A stretch of 64,000 nt of DNA, taken from positions 6,781 to 70,780 of the forward strand of contig NZ_JNYE01000063.1 in the NCBI RefSeq assembly GCF_000717185.1, given 5' to 3'. Position 1 is the first letter of the stretch; each line of letters opens with the position of its first letter. The notes beneath the pieces were generated by a model that was not told where the DNA came from, did no database searches, and was given only the letters and a program-made list of their open reading frames with translations. The position numbers and the translations under genes were made by a program. The DNA comes from Kitasatospora phosalacinea. GTDB lineage: Bacteria; Actinomycetota; Actinomycetes; Streptomycetales; Streptomycetaceae. Of the stretch, positions 34,546-45,191 are shown piece after piece.

Positions 34546-35763
34546 TCAGCCGGTGATCGTGCCGGTGACCTCGCCGAACCCGACCCGCAGGACCCCCGGC
34601 CCGGGGGCGGTCGCGGTGATGGAGACCTCGTCGCCGTCCTCCAGGAAGGTGCGCACGGTGCCGTCGGGCAGTTCGAGGGGCTGCTCGCCGTTCCAGGTCA
34701 GCTCGATCAGCGCGCCCCGGGTGTCCGGCTCGGGGCCGGAGACGGTGCCGGAGGCGTACAGGTCGCCGGTGCGCAGGCTGGCGCCGTTGGCGGTCAGGTG
34801 GGCGAGCTGCTGGGCGGCGGTCCAGTACATGGTGGCGAACGGCGGCCGGGAGACGAGGTGCCCGTTCAGCGACACCTCCAGCGCCAGGTCCAGGCCCCAG
34901 GGCTCGGACTTGCGGTCGTCCAGGTACGGCAGCGGCTCCACCTCGCGCTCCGGCGGGGCGACCCGGGCGTGCTCCAGCGCGTCCAGCGGCACCACCCAGG
35001 GGGAGAGCGAGGTCGCGAAGGACTTGCCGAGGAACGGGCCGAGCGGCACGTACTCCCAGGCCTGGATGTCGCGCGCCGACCAGTCGTTGAGCAGGCAGAC
35101 GCCGAACACGTGCTCCGCGAAGCCGTCCAGCGCGACCGGGCTGCCCATCGCGCTGGGCGTGCCGACCACGAAGGCGACCTCGGCCTCGATGTCCAGGCGG
35201 CGGGACGGGCCGTGGCTCGGCGCCGCGTCGGAGGGGGCCTTGCGCTGGCCGTGCGGGCGGACCACCGGGGTGCCGGAGACCACCACGGTGCCGGAGCGGC
35301 CGTGGTAGCCGATCGGCAGGTGCTTCCAGTTCGGGGTCAGCGGCTCCTGCCCCGGCCGGAAGATCTTCCCGAGGTTGGTGGCGTGGTGCTCGGAGGCGTA
35401 GAAGTCGACGTAGTCGGCGACCTCGAACGGCAGGTGCAGCCGGACGTCCGCCAGCGGCAGCAGGCAGGGCTCGACGGCCGCCCGGTGCGCCGGGTCGGTC
35501 AGCCAGGAGGTGAGCGCCGCGCGCACCGCCCGCCAGGTCGGACGGCCGGACCCCATCAGCGGGTTGAGGTTCTCCGCGTCCAGCAGCACGGACGGCGCGC
35601 CGACCGCCCGGGCGGCCGCCCCGGCGTCCAGCACCAGGTCGCCGATCCGGACGCCGATCCGCCGTCGGCCGGGCCGGTCGGCGGCGGTGAACACGCCGTA
35701 GGGGAGGTTGTGGACGCCGAACGGGGAGTCGGCGGGCAGGTCGAGCCAGGTGGTGGTGCTCAA
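34546..35763 (-). CDS. fahA: fumarylacetoacetase
   Basis: This 405-residue protein has the N-terminal SH3-like domain (SPFGVHNLPYGVFTA) and the C-terminal FAH hydrolase domain. Metal and catalytic residues lie in DFYASEHHATNLGK, LDIEAEVAFVVG and LLNDWSARDIQAWEYVPLG. It cleaves fumarylacetoacetate to fumarate and acetoacetate, the last step of tyrosine breakdown. Its ATG overlaps the stop of the preceding gene by 4 bases (ATGA), so it is translationally coupled within the hmgA operon. Confidence 0.95.
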   Translation of the reverse strand: MSTTTWLDLPADSPFGVHNLPYGVFTAADRPGRRRIGVRIGDLVLDAGAAARAVGAPSVLLDAENLNPLMGSGRPTWRAVRAALTSWLTDPAHRAAVEPCLLPLADVRLHLPFEVADYVDFYASEHHATNLGKIFRPGQEPLTPNWKHLPIGYHGRSGTVVVSGTPVVRPHGQRKAPSDAAPSHGPSRRLDIEAEVAFVVGTPSAMGSPVALDGFAEHVFGVCLLNDWSARDIQAWEYVPLGPFLGKSFATSLSPWVVPLDALEHARVAPPEREVEPLPYLDDRKSEPWGLDLALEVSLNGHLVSRPPFATMYWTAAQQLAHLTANGASLRTGDLYASGTVSGPEPDTRGALIELTWNGEQPLELPDGTVRTFLEDGDEVSITATAPGPGVLRVGFGEVTGTITG

Positions 35764-36554
35764 GGGGTCTCCAGGAGGCCGAGTCGGGCGAGGTCTTCCA
35801 GCGGCTCGGCGATGCTACAGGTGCCGAAAGAAGTGAACGAGGCGCGGACGGACGCGATCTGATGCTCCGTCAGGGACTCGACGGCGGTGGCCAGTCGGGC
35901 GCCGTCCCGCTCGGCGAGCAGCTCGATGGCCTGCGAGCGGTCGGAACTCCCGGCCGCCAGCAGCAGGTTGAGGAAGCCGTGGTGCTCGTACCCGGTGCCC
36001 AGGTCGGTGTGCCGCACCGCGTGGTGCAGCCCCGCCGTGCACTTGTACGGCAGCGCGCGCTCGGCGCAGCCCAGCAGGAAGGCGGCCAGCTCGGTGACGG
36101 ACGGGAAGGACGCGTAACCCAGGCCGCCGGTGCGGTACTTGGCGCGGTAGCGGGTGCCGGCCAGGGCGTCCAGCCCGTCCTCCGGCCGCTCCGAGCGCGG
36201 CAGTTCGACGGCCGCGCCGACGCCCTCCGGCAGCAGCGCGTCCAGCTCCGCCACCGCCGCCCGGACGTCCTCGCCCGCCGCGTACTCGACGGCGGCCACC
36301 CGCAGGCCGTCCGCCGCCTCCAGAGCCTCGGCCAGCCGGCCCGGGCCGACCACCAGGCCGACCGCGAACTCCGGCTTCAGGGAGCGCAGTTCGGCCAGCT
36401 TGTCGACCGGCGCCAGCAGCGGGCCGACCGCCTCCGCGTACCAGGCGGCGCGGTGCGCCCGGTGCGCGGGGACGGCCCCGGCCAGCGGCAGGTCGCCGGG
36501 CGGGAAGACCGCCGCGTCGTCGAACAGCCCCCGGTACAGCTCGGGTACGTTCAT
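35760..36554 (-). CDS. unknown protein in the homogentisate operon
   Basis: This 264-residue protein overlaps both neighbours by 4 bases: its ATG overlaps the hmgA stop and its stop overlaps the fahA start. Notable segments are GLFDDAAVFPPGDLPLAGAV, YRAKYRTGGLGYASFPS, ALPYKCTAGLHHAVRHTD and TGYEHHGFLNLLLAA, which is rich in His and could bind a metal or anion. No GST-like or DinB-like fold is visible. Between hmgA and fahA other bacteria carry maleylacetoacetate isomerase, so a role as an unrelated isomerase or an accessory protein is a reasonable inference only. Confidence 0.8.
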   Translation of the reverse strand: MNVPELYRGLFDDAAVFPPGDLPLAGAVPAHRAHRAAWYAEAVGPLLAPVDKLAELRSLKPEFAVGLVVGPGRLAEALEAADGLRVAAVEYAAGEDVRAAVAELDALLPEGVGAAVELPRSERPEDGLDALAGTRYRAKYRTGGLGYASFPSVTELAAFLLGCAERALPYKCTAGLHHAVRHTDLGTGYEHHGFLNLLLAAGSSDRSQAIELLAERDGARLATAVESLTEHQIASVRASFTSFGTCSIAEPLEDLARLGLLETP

Positions 36555-37738
36555 CGCCTCGCCCAGGTCCACGCGTAGTCCGGGTCCTCGCTCGCGGTGG
36601 CGGCCTCGCCGAGCTCCAGCGGGCGGAAGGTGTCCACCATCACCGCCAGCTCGTCGAAGAACTCCACGCCGATCGAGCGCTCGTACGCGCCCGGCTGCGG
36701 GCCGTGGGTGTGGCCGCCCGGGTGCAGCGAGATCGACCCCTGTCCGATGCCGGAGCCCTTGCGGGCCTCGTAGTTGCCGCCGCAGTAGAACATCACCTCG
36801 TCGCTGTCCACGTTCGCGTGGTAGTACGGCACGGGGATCGACAGCGGGTGGTAGTCCACCTTGCGCGGCACGAAGTTGCAGATCACGAAGTTGGTGCCCT
36901 CGAACACCTGGTGGGCCGGCGGCGGCTGGTGCACCCGCCCGGTGATCGGCTCGTAGTCCGCGATGTTGAACGCGTACGGGTACAGGCAGCCGTCCCAGCC
37001 CACCACGTCGAACGGGTGGTTCGGGACGGTGTAGCGCGTCCCGGCCACGCCGCCCGGGCCGCGGTGCTTGACCAGCACGTCCACCTCGCCGCCCTCGACC
37101 AGCAGCGGGCCGTCCGGGCCGCGCAGGTCCCGCTCGCAGAACGGCGCGTGCTCCAGCAGCTGGCCGAACTTCGACAGGTAGCGGCGGGCCGGGGTGATGT
37201 GGCTGTTCGCCTCGATGCAGTACGCGCGCAGCGGCCCGTCCCCGGTCGGCACCCAGCGGTGGGTGGTCGCCCGCGGGATCAGCACGTAGTCGCCCGGCCC
37301 GGCCGTCAGCGTCCCGAACACCGTCTCCAGCACGGCCGTCCCGGACTCCACGTACACGCACTCGTCGCCCAGCCCGTTGCGGTACAGCTCGCTGGGCGCG
37401 CCCGCCGCGACGTAGGAGATCCGCACGTCCGCGTTGCCGAGGACGAGCCGGCGGCCGGTGACCGCGTCCGCCGACTTCCACTCCTCGCCCGGGAACAGCC
37501 CGTGCAGCTTCAGGTGGCGGGGCAGCAGCGGGAGGTTGGCGGTGGTCGACTGGTCCGGCAGCTCCCAGACCGCGGCGGCCGTCACCGCCGAGGGGATGTG
37601 CCGGTGGTACAGCAGCGAGGAGTCCGAGGAGAAGCCCTCCTCGCCCATCAACTCCTCGTAGTACAGCCCGCCTTCGGGGGTGCGGTGCTGGGTGTGCCGC
37701 TTGGGCGGCACCGAGCCCAGCTGCCGGTAGTACGCCAT
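36551..37738 (-). CDS. hmgA: homogentisate 1,2-dioxygenase
   Basis: This 395-residue cupin-type protein begins MAYYRQLGSVPPKRHTQHRT. It contains VPYYHANVDSDEVMFYCGG and SISLHPGGHTHGPQPGAYE, whose His and Glu residues bind the catalytic iron, then GVEFFDELAVMVDTFRPLE. The enzyme opens the homogentisate ring to maleylacetoacetate. It lies 34 bases after hpd and overlaps the next gene by ATGA, so hpd-hmgA-unknown-fahA form one operon. Confidence 0.94.
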   Translation of the reverse strand: MAYYRQLGSVPPKRHTQHRTPEGGLYYEELMGEEGFSSDSSLLYHRHIPSAVTAAAVWELPDQSTTANLPLLPRHLKLHGLFPGEEWKSADAVTGRRLVLGNADVRISYVAAGAPSELYRNGLGDECVYVESGTAVLETVFGTLTAGPGDYVLIPRATTHRWVPTGDGPLRAYCIEANSHITPARRYLSKFGQLLEHAPFCERDLRGPDGPLLVEGGEVDVLVKHRGPGGVAGTRYTVPNHPFDVVGWDGCLYPYAFNIADYEPITGRVHQPPPAHQVFEGTNFVICNFVPRKVDYHPLSIPVPYYHANVDSDEVMFYCGGNYEARKGSGIGQGSISLHPGGHTHGPQPGAYERSIGVEFFDELAVMVDTFRPLELGEAATASEDPDYAWTWARR

Positions 37739-37772
37739 CGCCCTACTTCTCCCTGTCGCCCGTCGTGCTCCG

Positions 37773-40422
<2,650 letters not shown>

Positions 40423-40569
40423 GGCGGAACCTCTCCGCTTCCCACGGTACGCGCCCGGAGGCCTGGATAAGGAAAAAATAAGGACAAACCCGTGGGTAGC
40501 GTTACATACCGCCCAGGGCGGGTAGCGACCAAGTGGCTCGCATGTCCTGACTACGAGGAGGTGGTCCCG

Positions 40570-41013
40570 GTGTCGACCCACATGTCGTCGGGCATGGAAC
40601 ACCATCCGGACATCCTGGCCCTGCGTGAACACGCGGAGCGCGTCACATCCACCACCGCCGGGCAGGGGACGGAAGCACTCGCCATCTGCGCCGGCCTCTT
40701 CCTGGCCATCTCCCCCTGGGTGGTCGGCTTCTCCGGCTTCACCGGCCTGACCGTCAGCAACCTGGTGCTCGGCATCGCCTACGCCGTCCTGATGGCCGGC
40801 TACGGCTCCGCCTTCGGCCGCACCCACGCCCGCGCCTGGGCGTGCGTGGCGATCGGCGCCTGGACGGTCATCGCCCCCTGGGCGGTCAACGGCGGCGCGC
40901 ACGTCCGCCGCACCATCCTGACCAACGTCATCACCGGCGGGGTCATGACCTGCCTGGCCCTGGCCGCGGTCGGCATGGCCTTCGCGGGCATGACGGCACG
41001 CCACAGCAGGTAG
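40570..41013 (+). CDS. SPW-repeat membrane protein
   Basis: GTG 40570, preceded by ACGAGGAGGTGG, gives 147 residues with four membrane helices. The two SPW-type repeats read LAISPWVVGFSGFTGLTVSN and TVIAPWAVNGGAHVRRTILT, each starting a helix pair. SPW proteins are small membrane proteins of unknown role often found near stress genes. It is divergent from the phosphoribosyltransferase fusion, and a strong terminator follows, isolating it from the lanthipeptide locus. Confidence 0.85.
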   Translation: MSTHMSSGMEHHPDILALREHAERVTSTTAGQGTEALAICAGLFLAISPWVVGFSGFTGLTVSNLVLGIAYAVLMAGYGSAFGRTHARAWACVAIGAWTVIAPWAVNGGAHVRRTILTNVITGGVMTCLALAAVGMAFAGMTARHSR

Positions 41014-41030
41014 CGCCCCCGGAGGAGCAC

Positions 41031-41064
41031 GAGGGCACCGGGCCCCGGCGGGCCCGGTGCCCTC
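41031..41064 (+). terminator. strong stem-loop terminator after the SPW gene
   Basis: GAGGGCACCGGGCC (41031-41044) pairs perfectly with GGCCCGGTGCCCTC (41051-41064). It separates the SPW gene from the lanthipeptide genes. Confidence 0.75.
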
Positions 41065-41354
41065 GCGGCGTCTTCGCGCCAAAGTGCGGGCGCGCGGCGC
41101 GAACGCGCGCGGACGCCCGCCGGGTGCGGCCGACCGGTGGTTCGTGGACGCCCGGGAGCAGGAGCGTTCCCCGGTTCCGGCGCTGAAACATCGGCCCGGC
41201 CGACCGCCCGGGAACGGACACCCGGGCGCGAGCGCCCGGTGGGGCGGACGAGCAGGTCGGGGCGGGCGGGGAGGGGGGTGGCGGAGTGCGGGGGGAGGTT
41301 GGCCGGGACGGCACTCACCACATCGTGGGAAGCCGGGAAAAAGTGGTGCCCGCA
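41065..41354. other. upstream region of the lanthipeptide locus, no gene seen
   Basis: Together with flanking structures this forms a 420-base gap without a gene. It is G-rich and low in coding character. No regulator gene or canonical promoter pair is evident, although control signals for the precursor gene must lie here. Confidence 0.4.
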
Positions 41355-41380
41355 CCGGACCGAACCACCGTTCGGTCCGG
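41355..41380. promoter_or_regulatory. perfect hairpin/palindrome upstream of lanA
   Basis: CCGGACCGAAC (41355-41365) pairs perfectly with GTTCGGTCCGG (41370-41380) around CACC, 52 bases before the precursor start. It may be an operator palindrome or a 5' leader hairpin that stabilises the precursor mRNA. Confidence 0.5.
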
Positions 41381-41432
41381 GCGCCGCCCGGAACACCGCC
41401 CCGGGCGCACCCACGAGCCCTCAGGAGGGGAC

Positions 41433-41588
41433 ATGCGCACCGAGATCACCCTGCAGGCCGACACCGCCGAGCTCGACCTGGACCTCCGCATCGCGGACGT
41501 CACGGAGCAGACCCAGGAGCTCGGCCAGGGCACCTACACCTCGCCGAGCAGCTACGCCATCGGCACCCGCTGCCCGGTCTGCTGCTGA
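41433..41588 (+). CDS. lanA: class I lanthipeptide precursor
   Basis: ATG 41433 lies behind a strong AGGAGGGG site and encodes 51 residues. The acidic leader contains LDLDLRIADV (residues 14-23), corresponding to the FxLD-type box that LanB binds. The C-terminal core is rich in Ser/Thr and ends in cysteines: TYTSPSSYAIG (34-44) then TRCPVCC (45-51). Six Ser/Thr and three Cys allow up to three (methyl)lanthionine rings plus residual dehydro residues. The leader end is probably near GQG (31-33), but no protease gene shows where it is cut. The very next genes are LanB and LanC, which makes the assignment firm. Product and activity are unknown. Confidence 0.88.
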   Translation: MRTEITLQADTAELDLDLRIADVTEQTQELGQGTYTSPSSYAIGTRCPVCC

Positions 41589-41607
41589 CCCTCCGTCAGC
41601 GGTCCTC

Positions 41608-41637
41608 GCGCGGGGCGGGCCACGGCCCGCCCCGCGC
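41608..41637 (+). terminator. hairpin between lanA and lanB (attenuator)
   Basis: GCGCGGGGCGGGCC (41608-41621) pairs perfectly with GGCCCGCCCCGCGC (41624-41637). Placed 20 bases after the lanA stop, it probably terminates most transcripts and lets some through, giving excess precursor over enzymes, as is usual in lantibiotic operons. Confidence 0.7.
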
Positions 41638-41689
41638 CCCCGTTCCACCCTCCCTCCTCCCACCCGCGACCCCGAGGGGCACCACCGAC

Positions 41690-44600
41690 GTGCGCGCAGA
41701 GCTGGACCTGTTCGAGGTCAGGGAACCGGTGCTGGTCCGGACGGCCGGCACGCCCCGCACCGGCACCGAGACCCGCATCGACCCGGCGGACCCCGCCCCG
41801 GGCGCGCGCCGCCTCGCCGCGGACCCGCTGCTGCGCCAGGCCGTCGAGGTCGCCAGCGGCAGCCTCGCCCTCGCCCTCCAGCGGCTCGGCGAACCCGGCG
41901 GCGCCGCCGCACTGGGCCGCAAGCGCACCGTCAGCGCCGCCCGCACCCTGACCCGCTACGCCCGCCGCTCGGGCGGCCGACCCACCCCGTTCGGGCTGTT
42001 CGCCGGCGTCGGCCGGGCCCGCTTCGGCGCCGCCGCCAAGATCCCGCCCGCCGGGCCGGGACGCGTCCGGGTCCGGCTGGACGGCGGCTGGCTGCACCGC
42101 CGGGTGCTGGACTGGCTCGCCGTGCCCGAAGTCCGCCGCCGGGTCGACGTGGTCCTCGACGACCTGTGCGTGCTGCGCGACGGCCGCCTGCTGCGCCACA
42201 CCGGCGAACGCGAGGTCTCGGTGCGCGACAACGCCCTGGTCGCCCGGGTGCGGGAGGCCGCCGCCCGACCGGTCGGGTACGCCGCACTGCTGGCCGACCT
42301 GGCCGCCCGCTTCCCGCAGGTCACCGCCGAGCGGATCGACGGCCTGCTCGCCGGACTCGTCCAGCACGGCTTCCTGCTCACCTCGCTCACCCCACACCGG
42401 ATCGACGACGCCCTGCTCGACCGGATCGGGACGGCCGTCGACGGCGCCGTCCCCGGGGCCGCCGAAGGACTGCGCGCCGTCCGCGCGGCCGCGGCCGCCC
42501 ACGAGCGCGACCGCCCCGGCGAGGGCCTGGAGTCCTGGCGGCACCTGCTGGAGCGGGTCCGGGCCCTCGACCCCGCCGACCGGACCGGCGACCGCCCGCC
42601 CGTCCAGGTCGACCTGCACACCGGGGCCGACCTGGTGCTGCCCGAGGCGGTCGGCGCCGAGGCGGCCCGCTACGCCGCCGCGATCTGGGCCGTCACGCCG
42701 GAGTGGACCACCCTGGCGCACCTGCGCGACTACCGGGACCGGTTCGTCGAGCGCTACGGCACCGCCAGCGCCGTCCCGCTCGCCGACCTCGCCGACCCGC
42801 ACCGCGGCCTGGGCCTGCCCCCCGAGTACGGCGGCGGCGCGCCCGCGCACTCCCGCTCCGGGCCCGGCGACGACGCCGACCGGCCGCGCCGCAACGCGGT
42901 CGCCGAACTCGTCCAGCAGGCCGTCCTGTCCGGTACCGACCTGGTGCTCGACGACGCCGACATCGCCCGCCTCGCCGACGCGGCCGGCCACGCCCCGGGC
43001 AGCAGCCGCCCGCCGCGCACCCTGGAACTCTGCTTCCAACTCCTCGCCGACTCCGCCGCCGCCCTCGACCGCGGCGAGTTCCTGCTGCTCGGCAGCGCGC
43101 ACACCGGCTCCTGGACGGCCGGGGCCACCGCCGGCCGGTTCGCCGACCTGGCCGGACTCACCGACGGCCTCGCCGCCCTCGCCGCCGGGCCCGCCGACGA
43201 CGGGGCGCTGCCCGTCCAGGTCGAACTCGCCCCCCGCGACCCGCGCTCGCTCAACATCGTCCAGGTGCCGCCGCTGCTGCCGCACCGCCTGCCGATCGGC
43301 GTCGCCGCCGACCGCGGCGACCCGCACTGCCTGGACTGGCGCACCCTGCTGGTCGCCGCCGGCGAGGACGGCCTGCGCCTGCTCCACCCGGAGACCGGCC
43401 GCCCGGTCGTCCCCGTCCTCCCGCACATGCTCGCCCTGGACGCCCAGGCCCCGCCCGTCGCCCGCTTCCTGGCCGACCTGGCCGCCGCCCGCCCCCGGGT
43501 CTGGTCCGGCTGGGACTGGGCGGGCCTCGACACCCTCCCCTACCTGCCCGCCGTCCGCTACGGCCGGGTCGTCACCGCCCCGCGCCGCTGGCTGCCCGGC
43601 CGCCGCCTGCGCGACGCCGCCCGCACCGCGGGCCCCGCCGCCTGGACGGAAGGGCTGCGCGCCTGGCGCGAGCGCTACCGGGTGCCCGACCGGCTGCAGA
43701 TCGCCAGCAACGACCGGACGTTCCCGGTCGACCTGCGCGAGAGCTGGGACACCGACCTGCTGCGCGCCGAACTCACCGCCCCCGAACCGCGGTTCCAGCT
43801 CTTCCAGGACCTCACCGCCGACGGCGCCGGACTCGGCTGGAACCACGGCCGCAGCACCGAGATCGTCGTCCCGCTGTTCCGGGCCGCCCGCCCCGCCACC
43901 GGCACTGGCAGCGGCACCGGCACCGGCCGGGCCCCGCTCGCCAGGTCCGCCGTCCGCACCGCCCCGACCCGCGTCCACCTCCCCGGCGAGGACTGGCTGT
44001 ACGCCAAGCTGTACGCCGAACCCGGCACCCACGACGCGCTGCTGGCCGACCACCTGCCCGCGCTGCTCGCCGACGTCGAGGGAGACGTCGACCGCTGGTT
44101 CTTCCTCCGCTACCGCGACCCCGAACCCCACCTGCGGCTGCGCCTGCACGGCGACCCGGCCACCCTGGCCGACCGCGTCCTGCCGGCCCTCACCCGGCAC
44201 GTCCGCCGACTCGTCGAGGCCGGCGCGCTGCGCACCATGGCGCTCGACACGTACCGGCCCGAGACCGACCGGTACCTCGGCCCGGACGCCCAGGAGGCCG
44301 CCGAACTGCTCTTCCGGACCGACAGCCGCTCCGCGCTGCTCCACCTGCGGGCCCGCCGCGACGCCACCGCGGCCGTCCCCGACGAGGTGCTCGCCGCCGT
44401 CGGCCACGCCGTGCTGCTCGACTCGCTCGGCGACTGGGACTGGTGCGCCTGGGTGGTGCACCTCTTCGACAAGGGCGCCGACCACCCCGTCTACCAGCGC
44501 CACCGCCGGCTGGTGGACCGGCTGGTCCGCCCCGGGGACGCCGCCCGGCACGCCGCCGAACAGCTCGGCGTGCCCGGACTGGCCGCGCTCTGGACCGACT

Positions 44601-44803
44601 CCCCGGAACCGCGCGACTTCGGACGCCTGCTGCTCGCCGCGCCGGAGGCCGACCGCGACGAGGCCCTCGTGTCACTGCTGCACATGCGGCACAACCGCCA
44701 GTTCGGCATCGACCCGGCGGCCGAGGCCCGCGGCTACGCCGTCCTGCGCGGCGCCGCCCGCACCCTGCTCAGCCGCCGCTCCCGCGGGGCGGAGGGACGG
44801 TGA
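41690..44803 (+). CDS. lanB: lantibiotic dehydratase LanB, full length
   Basis: GTG 41690 gives 1,037 residues, the normal NisB-type size. The N-terminal glutamylation domain (about 1-720) has FEVREPVLVRTAG and the hallmark RYARRSGGRPTPFGLFAGVG near residue 90. It uses glutamyl-tRNA to activate Ser/Thr of the precursor. The C-terminal elimination domain (about 760-1037) has LYAKLYAEPGTHDALLADHL and RWFFLRYRDPEPHLRLRL near residue 805. Both halves are in one protein, unlike the split enzymes of thiopeptide clusters. A short Thr/Gly repeat (TGTGSGTGTGR) near residue 745 marks the linker. Its stop overlaps the next ORF (GTGA). Confidence 0.93.
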   Translation: MRAELDLFEVREPVLVRTAGTPRTGTETRIDPADPAPGARRLAADPLLRQAVEVASGSLALALQRLGEPGGAAALGRKRTVSAARTLTRYARRSGGRPTPFGLFAGVGRARFGAAAKIPPAGPGRVRVRLDGGWLHRRVLDWLAVPEVRRRVDVVLDDLCVLRDGRLLRHTGEREVSVRDNALVARVREAAARPVGYAALLADLAARFPQVTAERIDGLLAGLVQHGFLLTSLTPHRIDDALLDRIGTAVDGAVPGAAEGLRAVRAAAAAHERDRPGEGLESWRHLLERVRALDPADRTGDRPPVQVDLHTGADLVLPEAVGAEAARYAAAIWAVTPEWTTLAHLRDYRDRFVERYGTASAVPLADLADPHRGLGLPPEYGGGAPAHSRSGPGDDADRPRRNAVAELVQQAVLSGTDLVLDDADIARLADAAGHAPGSSRPPRTLELCFQLLADSAAALDRGEFLLLGSAHTGSWTAGATAGRFADLAGLTDGLAALAAGPADDGALPVQVELAPRDPRSLNIVQVPPLLPHRLPIGVAADRGDPHCLDWRTLLVAAGEDGLRLLHPETGRPVVPVLPHMLALDAQAPPVARFLADLAAARPRVWSGWDWAGLDTLPYLPAVRYGRVVTAPRRWLPGRRLRDAARTAGPAAWTEGLRAWRERYRVPDRLQIASNDRTFPVDLRESWDTDLLRAELTAPEPRFQLFQDLTADGAGLGWNHGRSTEIVVPLFRAARPATGTGSGTGTGRAPLARSAVRTAPTRVHLPGEDWLYAKLYAEPGTHDALLADHLPALLADVEGDVDRWFFLRYRDPEPHLRLRLHGDPATLADRVLPALTRHVRRLVEAGALRTMALDTYRPETDRYLGPDAQEAAELLFRTDSRSALLHLRARRDATAAVPDEVLAAVGHAVLLDSLGDWDWCAWVVHLFDKGADHPVYQRHRRLVDRLVRPGDAARHAAEQLGVPGLAALWTDSPEPRDFGRLLLAAPEADRDEALVSLLHMRHNRQFGIDPAAEARGYAVLRGAARTLLSRRSRGAEGR

Positions 44804-45018
44804 CGGCGAGCCGGGCGGGGGCAAGCTCCGCCCTGCCTCGGGAGGCTGCGGGGGGTGACCGGGGCAGGAGGGTCGGAGGGCCGCCGACCGGTCAGGGCCG
44901 TTCCACCGGGGCCCGTTCCGTCGGGGCCCGTCCGGTCACCGGCCGTCCGGTCACTGGCTGTTTCGTCACCGGCTGTTTCGGCACCGGTCGTTCCGGCACC
45001 GGTCGGAGCGACCGATGA
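44800..45018 (+). CDS. small repetitive ORF chained after lanB
   Basis: GTG 44800 overlaps the lanB stop (GTGA) and TGA 45016-45018 overlaps the next ATG. The 72-residue product is low complexity. Its C-terminal half is a run of five-residue units of the type RPVTG RPVTG CFVTG CFGTG RSGTG, with two Cys and repeated Thr. No signal or known domain is seen. It could be only a coupling spacer that grew by repeat expansion, or a minor second peptide with Thr/Cys in the lanthipeptide style. The precise overlaps on both sides argue that ribosomes pass through it. Confidence 0.35.
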   Translation: MTASRAGASSALPREAAGGDRGRRVGGPPTGQGRSTGARSVGARPVTGRPVTGCFVTGCFGTGRSGTGRSDR

Positions 45019-45122
45019 CCGGCACCGCGCCGGGCGGGGGTAGCTCCGCCCGGCCTCGGGAGGTTGCGGGGGTGCCCGGGGCGGGAGGGTCGGAGGGCCG
45101 CCGACCGGCCAGGTCCCGTTCC
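44810..45122 (+). repeat. 219-bp-period direct duplication between lanB and lanC
   Basis: About 95 bases from 44810 recur from 45029 with scattered differences and one indel (shared core GGAGGGTCGGAGGGCCGCCG). Each copy leads into 15-base units such as CGTTCCGGCACCGGT and ends in a GATGACCG start/stop overlap. The real lanC start closes the second copy. Confidence 0.7.
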
Positions 45123-45191
45123 GCCACCGACCGTTCCGCCGGGGCCCCTTCCGCCACCGACCGTCCCGTCACTGATCGGAGCCATCGATGA
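45015..45191 (+). CDS. second small ORF coupled to lanC
   Basis: ATG 45015 overlaps the stop of the preceding ORF, and TGA 45189-45191 overlaps the lanC ATG at 45188. The 58-residue product begins MTGTAPGGGSSARPRE and ends with units of the type SATDR and PVTDR. It is a diverged copy of the ORF before it, and its first residues resemble those of LanC (MTDTAPTTT), so it may have arisen by duplicating the lanC start region. Function is doubtful, but the coupling chain is intact. Confidence 0.32.
   Translation: MTGTAPGGGSSARPREVAGVPGAGGSEGRRPARSRSATDRSAGAPSATDRPVTDRSHR

Noticed and set aside
44800..45191. Calling the two small ORFs firm lanthipeptide precursors
   Set aside because: They lack a leader box and ribosome sites of their own and are low complexity; only the coupling is secure.
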